This document shows positions 8,212-13,208 of a stretch of DNA of 18,061 nucleotides, one piece after another. The translations under genes and the position numbers were made by a program. Source of the DNA: an uncultured Comamonadaceae bacterium (GTDB lineage Bacteria; Pseudomonadota; Gammaproteobacteria; Burkholderiales; Burkholderiaceae). The stretch is from assembly GCA_946482595.1 (NCBI GenBank), contig CAMLSD010000095.1:1-18061 (forward strand), given 5' to 3'. The number at the start of each line of letters is the position of its first letter. Position 1 is the first letter of the stretch. The notes under the pieces are model-generated. The model saw only the letters and a list, made by a program, of their open reading frames with translations, was not told the DNA's origin and did no database searches.

Positions 8212-9545
8212 GGCTGCACCTCGCGGATGCCGTCAGCCACGGTCTGCACCATGCGATCGACCTGCGCACGTTCGATCACCAGTGGCGGCGACATCACAAT
8301 GGTTTCGCCGACCGCACGCACCAGCACACCACGCTCGAAGGCATGGGCCGCCACGGCCTGCGCATGCGCGCCGACCCGGCTCGGCCAGGACTGCAGTTCG
8401 ATGGCGGCCAGCAAGCCGATGTTGCGGATGTCGACGATGCCGGCCTCACCCTTGAGTGCGTGCACCGCCTGGCCCAGCACCACCCCCTGCTCGGCGGCTC
8501 GCTGCGCCAGCCCTTCGGCCGCATGCACCGCCAGGGTGGCCAGCGCCGCCGCACAGGCCAGCGGGTGACCGGAGTTGGTGTAGCCGTGGGCAAACTCGAC
8601 CGCATCCTCGGCACCATTCATGAAGGCCTGGTGCACATGCTCACGCACGATCACCGCACCCATCGGCACGGCCGCGTTGGTGAGCGCCTTGGCGGTGGTC
8701 ATCAGGTCGGGCACCACGTCGAAGTGGTGGGCCGCAAAGGCATGGCCCAGGCGCCCGAAGCCGGTGATGACCTCGTCAAAGATCAGCAGGATGCCGTGCC
8801 GGTCGCAGATCTCGCGCAGGCGGCGCAGGTAGCCCACCGGCGGCGGCAGCACGCCCGTCGACCCCGCCACCGGCTCGACGATCACGGCCGCCACGGTGGC
8901 GGGGTCATGCAAGGCCAGCAAGGTTTCCAGTGCGTCGGCTCGCTCCACGCCGTGTTCGGGCAGGCCGTGCGAAAACGCATTGCGCTGCAGGTCGTGGGTG
9001 TGCGGAAGATGGTCCACCCCGGGCAGCAGCGGGCCGAAGGCGCTACGGTGCTTGCCGATGCCTCCCACCGACAACCCACCGAAGTTCACGCCGTGGTAAG
9101 AGCGCTCCCGCCCGATGAGCCGGAAGCGCCCGGCCTGTCCACGGGCCCGGTGATAGGCCAGGGCCATCTTGAGCGCCGTGTCGACCGACTCCGAGCCGGA
9201 GTTGGTGAAGAACACATGGTTCATGTCGGCCGGCGCCAACGCCGCCACCTGCTCGGCCAGCCGGAAGGCATCAGGATGCGACAGCGTGAAGCTCGAGGCG
9301 TAGTCCAGCCGGTCGATCTGCGCCTTCATCGCTGCGGCGATGGCCGGGTGGCCGTGGCCCGCATTGACACACCACAGCCCGGCGATGCCGTCCAGGATCT
9401 CGCGGCCCTGGCTGTCGGTGTAGTACATGCCTCGCGCACCGACCAGCATCTGTGGCTGACGCTTGAACTTGCGATTGGGAGTGAACGGCATCCAGTACGC
9501 CTGCAGCGTGGCGGCGTCCGGTTGCGAGTGTGGGGTGGATGGCAT
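8208..9545 (-). CDS. Class III omega-amino acid:pyruvate-type aminotransferase
   Basis: This 445-residue PLP enzyme moves a terminal amino group from an omega-amino acid or amine to a keto acid, giving a semialdehyde. It follows Pseudomonas omega-amino acid:pyruvate transaminase (beta-alanine:pyruvate, BauA-like) closely: YWMPFTPNRKFKRQP near the N-terminus, LWCVNAGHGHP, VFFTNSGSESVDTALKM, YHGVNFGG, VIVEPVAGSTGVLPPP, IFDEVITGFGR with Asp257, and the PLP lysine Lys286 in TTAKALTNAAVPMGAV. Arg410 in VLVRAVGETI aligns with the carboxylate-binding Arg of that family. It is the first gene of the seven-gene operon and overlaps the dehydrogenase by four bases. There is no Shine-Dalgarno sequence before the ATG at 9545, and the start lies in an inverted repeat, which suggests controlled translation. 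BauA-like specificity is likely; GABA, putrescine or taurine substrates remain possible. Confidence 0.93.
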   Translation of the reverse strand: MPSTPHSQPDAATLQAYWMPFTPNRKFKRQPQMLVGARGMYYTDSQGREILDGIAGLWCVNAGHGHPAIAAAMKAQIDRLDYASSFTLSHPDAFRLAEQVAALAPADMNHVFFTNSGSESVDTALKMALAYHRARGQAGRFRLIGRERSYHGVNFGGLSVGGIGKHRSAFGPLLPGVDHLPHTHDLQRNAFSHGLPEHGVERADALETLLALHDPATVAAVIVEPVAGSTGVLPPPVGYLRRLREICDRHGILLIFDEVITGFGRLGHAFAAHHFDVVPDLMTTAKALTNAAVPMGAVIVREHVHQAFMNGAEDAVEFAHGYTNSGHPLACAAALATLAVHAAEGLAQRAAEQGVVLGQAVHALKGEAGIVDIRNIGLLAAIELQSWPSRVGAHAQAVAAHAFERGVLVRAVGETIVMSPPLVIERAQVDRMVQTVADGIREVQP

Positions 9546-9589
9546 CTTCGGTCAGGGGTGAGGCCCACAGGAGGGGCGATGACCGAAGA
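9545..9589 (-). promoter_or_regulatory. Perfect 10-bp inverted repeat enclosing the operon's start codon
   Basis: Plus-strand arms TCTTCGGTCA (9545-9554) and TGACCGAAGA (9580-9589) are exact reverse complements with 25 bases between. In the transcript the downstream arm ends on the A of the aminotransferase ATG, so the hairpin would cover the start codon. It could equally be a protein operator on DNA. The proposed -10 hexamer overlaps the distal arm. Confidence 0.55.
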
Positions 9590-9615
9590 CTATGCGTGTG
9601 CATTGTTTTATTCAA
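9587..9615 (-). promoter_or_regulatory. Candidate sigma-70 promoter for the seven-gene operon
   Basis: On the minus strand, TTGAAT (plus 9610-9615) lies 17 bases before TAGTCT (plus 9587-9592), a fair but imperfect -35/-10 pair. Transcription would start near 9580. This is the only AT-rich stretch upstream of the aminotransferase. An alternative -10-like AATAAT lies a little further upstream. Confidence 0.35.
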
Positions 9616-9655
9616 CGCACAAGAACATTATTTGCAGGGGGCAGAAAACAATGCA
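9599..9655. promoter_or_regulatory. Perfect 11-bp inverted repeat, candidate operator
   Basis: Arms TGCATTGTTTT (9599-9609) and AAAACAATGCA (9645-9655) are exact reverse complements 35 bases apart (46 bases arm to arm). They are AT-rich in a GC-rich genome and flank the candidate -35 hexamer of the aminotransferase operon. This is what a two-site or looping repressor/activator operator looks like. The binding protein is unknown; no regulator gene is adjacent to the operon inside the window. Confidence 0.55.
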
Positions 9656-9688
9656 GGCGCTCGTGGTGGCGCTGCACCCTCTCCCCAA

Positions 9689-9712
9689 CCCTCTCCCGCA
9701 AGCGGGAGAGGG
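9689..9712. repeat. 24-base palindrome, copy 1
   Basis: CCCTCTCCCGC (9689-9699) pairs with GCGGGAGAGGG (9702-9712), with AA at the centre. It is preceded by CCCTCTCCCCAA (9677-9688). Confidence 0.85.
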
Positions 9713-9768
9713 AGCGAACCTCCCGGTGAGCATGTGCGGCGACGCCGATGTGCGTTGCCGGAGTTGCC

Positions 9769-9792
9769 CCCTCTCCCGCTGGCGGGAGAGGG
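9769..9792. repeat. 24-base palindrome, copy 2
   Basis: CCCTCTCCCGC (9769-9779) pairs with GCGGGAGAGGG (9782-9792), with TG at the centre. It is identical to copy 1 apart from the central two bases and starts 80 bases after it. Confidence 0.85.
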
Positions 9793-9865
9793 AGTTGGCG
9801 CACGTGCGGAAGCCGTTGTCCCTGGCACCATGTTTCGAGCCCGATGGGGCGAGGCTCGGCGTACT

Positions 9866-9889
9866 CCCTCTCCCGCTTGCGGGAGAGGG
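9866..9889. repeat. 24-base palindrome, copy 3
   Basis: CCCTCTCCCGC (9866-9876) pairs with GCGGGAGAGGG (9879-9889), with TT at the centre. It is followed by TTGGGGAGAGGG (9890-9901), the mirror image of the flank of copy 1. Confidence 0.85.
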
Positions 9890-9950
9890 TTGGGGAGAGG
9901 GCTGGCGTTGGCGTGGCGCCGTTGTGTTGGGTGGCGCTGTGTTTCGCCCC
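9881..9950 (-). repeat. Dispersed composite repeat, right copy (inverted)
   Basis: The minus strand of this block aligns without gaps to plus 236-305, about 58 of 70 bases by hand count. It begins with the same GGGGCGAAACACAGCGCCAC. It overlaps the end of the MITE-like element, so the two repeat families are joined here. Orientation is opposite to the left copy, and the two copies flank the complete seven-gene operon. Confidence 0.8.
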
Positions 9951-9964
9951 GACAGGGGCGAAAC
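9941..9964. repeat. Perfect 10-bp inverted repeat downstream of phoX
   Basis: GTTTCGCCCC (9941-9950) and GGGGCGAAAC (9955-9964) flank loop GACA. It lies about 47-70 bases past the phoX stop. No T-run follows on the minus strand, so it could protect a 3' end or impede polymerase but is not a standard terminator. The dispersed repeat begins in its left arm. Confidence 0.75.
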
Positions 9965-10010
9965 AAGGGCCGCAAGAACAAGCGCAGAGCGACTCGGAGC
10001 GCACTCCCGC

Positions 10011-12233
10011 TCAGCTACCGATGCGTCCGCCGTCGTTCTTGGTGATCACAACGGTGGCCGAGCGCGGGCGGGCATTGGCACCGCCTGCGCCGTAGCCGGC
10101 GTTGCCGGGCCAGTGGCTGGTGTACTTGCTCGGGTCGCCGATGTCGGCCATCTTCGTGCCCTCGCCCGGGTGCTGGATGTTCACGAACATCGTCTTGCCG
10201 TCGGGCGTTTCGGCCACGCCGGTGATCTCGGAGTCGCGGCAGCCCACCAGGAAGCGCTTGAGCGCTTCGGCCGTCGGCTTCTTGCCGACGTAGGTGTCCA
10301 CGTTCATCACCGAACCATCACCCTTGGTGTAGCTCAGCGTGACCTTGCTGCCATCGCCCTGGGCGCCAGGCAGGCCGGCCAGCATCATGCAGTTGGTGAC
10401 GTCGGTGTAGGCGCCGTCGTCGGTCTGGATCCAGCAGATGCCGGTGTGCGGGCTGAACCACAGGCCGTCGGGGCTGGACATGTCCTGGTCGGCGGTCAGG
10501 CCGGACAGGTTGACCTTGCCGCCATCCGCGCCCGCTTCGGCCGCGAACAGGTAGACGTCCCACTTGAAGCTGGTGGCCGCGCCTTCTGCACCGGCCTCGG
10601 CCAGGCGGATGATGTGGCCGTTGACGTTGCCCGACTGGGTGCTGGCGCCCTTCATGTCGGTATAGGCACGCGGGTTCGGGCCATCGACCATCATCTGCGA
10701 GGCGCTCGACGGTTCCACACGGCGGTTGCTGTTGTTGGTCAGCGTGTAGTAGACGTCGCCGTTCTTGGGGTTGACCGAGCACCACTCGGGGCGGTCCATC
10801 TTGGTGGCGCCCACGGCGTCGGCGGCCAGGCGGGCATTCACCACCACGTCAGCCTGGTTGGCAAAGCTGTAGGCGGCGTAACCGGCAATCGCCGGGTTGG
10901 TGATGCTCAGCTCGATCCACTGGCCGGTGCCGTCGGCATTGAACTTGGCCACGTAGAGCTTGCCGTTGTCGAGGTACTTGTCACCCGTCGTGGAGCGATC
11001 GGTCGGGGTGGCATCGGCCGTGGCCCAGGTGGCGGCCGTCACGAACTTGTACATGTACTCGCCGCGCGAGTCATCGCCCATGTAGACGGCCAGTGGCTTG
11101 CCGGCGGCCGGGCGGCTGAAGCAGGCGCTTTCGTGGGCGAAGCGGCCCAGGGCCGTGCGCTTCTTGGCGGGGCGGGTGCGGTCGTAGGGGTCGATCTCGA
11201 CCACGTAGCCCATGCCGTTCATCTCGTTGCGATAGTCGTCGCTGCCGTCGGCCGAGGTGCCGGTCTTGCTGATGTCCCAGCGGGCGTACTTGTCGTCCGC
11301 GCCGCCGGTTTCCCAGCCGTGACGGCTTGCGGCGCCCTGGGAGCGGCCGTAGCGGTTCAGCGACACGACGCTCTTGTCGCCACGCGCGGCGTTGTCGTTG
11401 GCATTGCGGGTGAAATAGCCGAACCAGTTTTCTTCGCCGGTCAGGAAGGTGCCCCAGGGCGTCTTGCCGGTGCCGCAGTTGTTCAGCGTGCCGCGGGTCT
11501 TGGTGCCGGTGGGCGCGTACTTCGTCACCAGCAGGGCATCGCCACGCGCCGGGCCGTTGATCTCGATCTCGCTCAGGGCCGTGAGGCGGCGGTTGAATGC
11601 CGAGCCCTGGACGTATTCCCAGCGGCCGTTGTTGTTGCGCACTTCGACCGCAGCGATGCCGTGCAGGTCGACTTCCTTGTCCACCTCGGCGGCCGGACGC
11701 GGCAGCGTGCTGGTGCCACCATCGGCATGCACAAAGAATGACGACAGGCGCTCGTCGGTCGTGGCTTCGTGGTTGATCATCAGCACGCCGCGCGAGCTGC
11801 CGTTGGCATCGGGCTTGCCGTCGCTGGCCAGGCCGAAGTACTCCATGCCGTCATGGTGGTCGCCGGAGCGGTTGGCAAAGTCACCGTCGGTGCCGTCGTT
11901 CTTGTAGGCCGCCACACCGGCTGCCAGCGGGTCGCCCAGGGCGATCAGCGGGCGCACCGTGTAGCCGGCCGGCACCGTGACGGTGTCGGCGGTGGTCTTG
12001 GCCACGGCGGCAAAGGCCAGCAGCTTTTCTTCGTCGTCGCTGCTGCCGCCGCAGGCGGTGGTCGCCAGGCTGCCGAACAGTGCCGTGGCGGCCGTGCCGA
12101 CCGTCCCTTGCAGCATGCTGCGGCGGCTCAGCCGGGCCTGCAGCACCGATTCGAAAGCGGGGTTGGCGCTGTTGTTGTGGCTGATCTCGTCCGGATCGAT
12201 CTCATGGACGGGGAAGTCGACTCGCTTGTTCAT
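10011..12233 (-). CDS. phoX: PhoX-family alkaline phosphatase (DUF839), Tat-exported
   Basis: This 740-residue protein matches the PhoX family: calcium- and iron-dependent phosphatases that free phosphate from organic esters outside the cytoplasm. Visible family parts are VLMINHE (150-156), NNCGTGKTPWGTFLTGEENW (251-270), GYVVEIDPYD, ALGRFAHESA (361-370), YMGDDSRGEYMYKFV (384-398), ATKMDRPEW, GDVYYTLTNN, SPDGLWFSPHTG and GVAETPDGKTMFVNIQHPGEG. A twin-arginine signal is present (SRRSMLQG with Arg37-Arg38, then an Ala/Gly-rich hydrophobic core), with Cys61 just after. Residue 266 is Gly where PhoX usually has Cys in TCEEN. The ATG at 12233 has AAGGA eight bases upstream; the frame stays open to 12524 but would cross the iclR stop. 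A Pho box lies upstream. DUF839 proteins are diverse, so phosphatase activity is probable but not certain. Confidence 0.9.
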   Translation of the reverse strand: MNKRVDFPVHEIDPDEISHNNSANPAFESVLQARLSRRSMLQGTVGTAATALFGSLATTACGGSSDDEEKLLAFAAVAKTTADTVTVPAGYTVRPLIALGDPLAAGVAAYKNDGTDGDFANRSGDHHDGMEYFGLASDGKPDANGSSRGVLMINHEATTDERLSSFFVHADGGTSTLPRPAAEVDKEVDLHGIAAVEVRNNNGRWEYVQGSAFNRRLTALSEIEINGPARGDALLVTKYAPTGTKTRGTLNNCGTGKTPWGTFLTGEENWFGYFTRNANDNAARGDKSVVSLNRYGRSQGAASRHGWETGGADDKYARWDISKTGTSADGSDDYRNEMNGMGYVVEIDPYDRTRPAKKRTALGRFAHESACFSRPAAGKPLAVYMGDDSRGEYMYKFVTAATWATADATPTDRSTTGDKYLDNGKLYVAKFNADGTGQWIELSITNPAIAGYAAYSFANQADVVVNARLAADAVGATKMDRPEWCSVNPKNGDVYYTLTNNSNRRVEPSSASQMMVDGPNPRAYTDMKGASTQSGNVNGHIIRLAEAGAEGAATSFKWDVYLFAAEAGADGGKVNLSGLTADQDMSSPDGLWFSPHTGICWIQTDDGAYTDVTNCMMLAGLPGAQGDGSKVTLSYTKGDGSVMNVDTYVGKKPTAEALKRFLVGCRDSEITGVAETPDGKTMFVNIQHPGEGTKMADIGDPSKYTSHWPGNAGYGAGGANARPRSATVVITKNDGGRIGS

Positions 12234-12300
12234 CGTGGGCATCCTTAATACAACGGGGTCAGAAGACCGCGAGAGGTTAGGGATGCCAGATGAAGCCCGC

Positions 12301-12329
12301 GTTACCTTTCCGTGACAGTCGCGTGACGA
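12301..12329 (-). promoter_or_regulatory. Pho box (PhoB site) with three 7-bp units upstream of phoX
   Basis: Reading toward phoX on the minus strand, the units are TCGTCAC (plus 12323-12329), CTGTCAC (12312-12318) and AGGTAAC (12301-12307), each separated by exactly four bases. That is the 11-bp period of PhoB sites, whose consensus unit is CTGTCAT. The middle unit is near perfect and the outer ones are weaker. The site ends 67 bases before the phoX start and lies just after the iclR stop. Confidence 0.65.
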
Positions 12330-12346
12330 TGCCGGGCGCTGCCATG

Positions 12347-13198
12347 TCAGCGCGGTGCGCCGTGCTCCAGGCGGGTGCGCAGTTCGAGCAGTTGCGGCCG
12401 CACGGTCTCGAGCAGGAACTGCGGACTCAGGTGAAACGCCGGGCCGCCGCAGTTGATCGCCATCAGCGAACGCCCGCCTTCGGCACGAAACGCGATCGCA
12501 ATGGCATTGACATCTTTCTGCCATTCACCGAACGAGGTGCACACACCGAGCTCGACCAACTGCTGGCGCGCCGTCTCGATGCCCTGGCGGATGCGCGGCC
12601 ACGCCACCTCGTCCAGCTCGCGGATGCGGTCCATCAGGTCATTGCGTTCGGTGTCCGGGCAGCTCGCCAGATAGGCGCGGCCCATGGCGGTGGTGGCCAG
12701 CGGGATGCGCGAACCCACGTCCAGGCTCAGCGTCAGCGCGCTCTGGCTGCGGCAGTTCTCGACATAGATCATGCTCAGCCGGTCGCGCGTGCCCAGCGAC
12801 ACCATGGCTTGTGCGGCATCGGCCAGTTCCTGCATCAGCGGGCGCGCGAGCTGGCGCACGTCCATGCGCGCGAGCATCGCACTGCCCAGCGACAGCGTGG
12901 CGCTGCCCAGCCGGTAGCGGCCGGTGTCCTCGATGTGGTCGAGGTAGCCCAGCTTGGTGAGCGTGTAGGTGAGCCTGGAGATGGTGGACTTGGGCAGGCC
13001 GCAGCGTCGCGCCAGCTCCTGGTTGCTGAGCATGCGGTCGCTGGAGCGAAAGCTCGCCAGCACCTCCAGGCCACGGGCCAGCGCGGTCACGAAATGGCGG
13101 TCTTCCTTGATGCGGGCGCCGCTCGCGGTGTCGTCGGAGTCATCATCGCTCGGCGCGTCGGACGGGTCGCTGTTCAGGTCACTGTTCAGGTCGTTCAT
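12347..13198 (-). CDS. IclR-family transcriptional regulator
   Basis: This 283-residue regulator has an N-terminal winged helix-turn-helix at about residues 36-98 (FVTALARGLEVLASFRSSD, then LSNQELARRCGLPKSTISRLTYTLTKLGYL). A C-terminal IclR effector-binding domain (about 120-275) carries family elements such as VGSRIPLATTAMGRAYLA and NAIAIAFRAEGGRSLMAINCGGPAF. Such proteins bind small aromatic or aliphatic acids. The first 30 residues are a highly acidic tail rich in Asp and Ser that includes a short sequence duplication. It starts ten bases after the ligase stop, so both are probably co-transcribed, and it may control the ligase gene. A GAGGG sits almost against the ATG at 13198, closer than usual. 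Confidence 0.9.
   Translation of the reverse strand: MNDLNSDLNSDPSDAPSDDDSDDTASGARIKEDRHFVTALARGLEVLASFRSSDRMLSNQELARRCGLPKSTISRLTYTLTKLGYLDHIEDTGRYRLGSATLSLGSAMLARMDVRQLARPLMQELADAAQAMVSLGTRDRLSMIYVENCRSQSALTLSLDVGSRIPLATTAMGRAYLASCPDTERNDLMDRIRELDEVAWPRIRQGIETARQQLVELGVCTSFGEWQKDVNAIAIAFRAEGGRSLMAINCGGPAFHLSPQFLLETVRPQLLELRTRLEHGAPR
13166..13189. repeat. Tandem 12-bp duplication inside the iclR N-terminus
   Basis: Two adjacent units, GTCGCTGTTCAG (13166-13177) and GTCACTGTTCAG (13178-13189), differ by one base. They encode the repeated Asp-Leu-Asn-Ser pattern at residues 3-10 of the IclR protein. The repeat is in frame, so copy changes would lengthen or shorten the acidic tail by four residues. 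Confidence 0.75.
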
Positions 13199-13208
13199 GC
13201 CCTCAAGC

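Larger units (their letters stand above)
9677..9901. mobile_element. MITE-like element with 38-bp perfect terminal inverted repeats
   Basis: Positions 9677-9714 are the exact reverse complement of 9864-9901, a 38-base perfect terminal inverted repeat around a 149-base centre. Each arm is itself palindromic, with CCCTCTCCCGC and GCGGGAGAGGG at 9689-9712 and 9866-9889. A third copy of that palindrome lies inside at 9769-9792. There is no coding capacity and no obvious target-site duplication. The palindrome family is common between genes in Burkholderiales and some other Proteobacteria. Whether this unit moves as one element is inference. Confidence 0.55.
9546..10010. other. Intergenic region between phoX and the aminotransferase operon
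   Basis: These 465 bases hold no supported gene. The left third (9546-9655) is the control region of the operon. The rest is a repeat block: a 225-base inverted-repeat element (9677-9901), a copy of the dispersed repeat (9881-9950) and a 10-bp hairpin (9941-9964). Small open frames across it encode only palindrome-derived peptides. Confidence 0.7.

Noticed and set aside
9689..9889. Three 24-base repeats considered as a CRISPR array
   Set aside because: There are only three units at unequal spacing (80 and 97 bases), each unit is a full palindrome, the outer two are mirror images with their flanks, and no cas gene is present.
9941..9964. 10-bp hairpin as the phoX terminator
   Set aside because: No T-run follows on the minus strand, and the left arm is part of a dispersed repeat family. 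It is kept only as a repeat.
9612..10045. Several small open frames over the repeat block, with peptides such as PLPLAGEGWGEG and SRLRERVGER
   Set aside because: They are translations of the CCCTCTCCC/GGGAGAGGG palindromes. Such peptides recur in many genomes as spurious predictions and show no gene-like start or codon use.
7938..11741. Plus-strand open frame of 1267 codons
   Set aside because: It lies antisense to parts of the dehydrogenase, the whole aminotransferase and most of phoX and runs through the palindromic repeats. Its product is low-complexity (His, Arg, Gly, Val) with no family motif. It is a by-product of high GC at third codon positions.
12234..12524. Upstream extension of the phoX reading frame
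   Set aside because: It would overlap the iclR 3' end and cover the Pho box. The ATG at 12233 has a good ribosome site and a sensible Tat signal.
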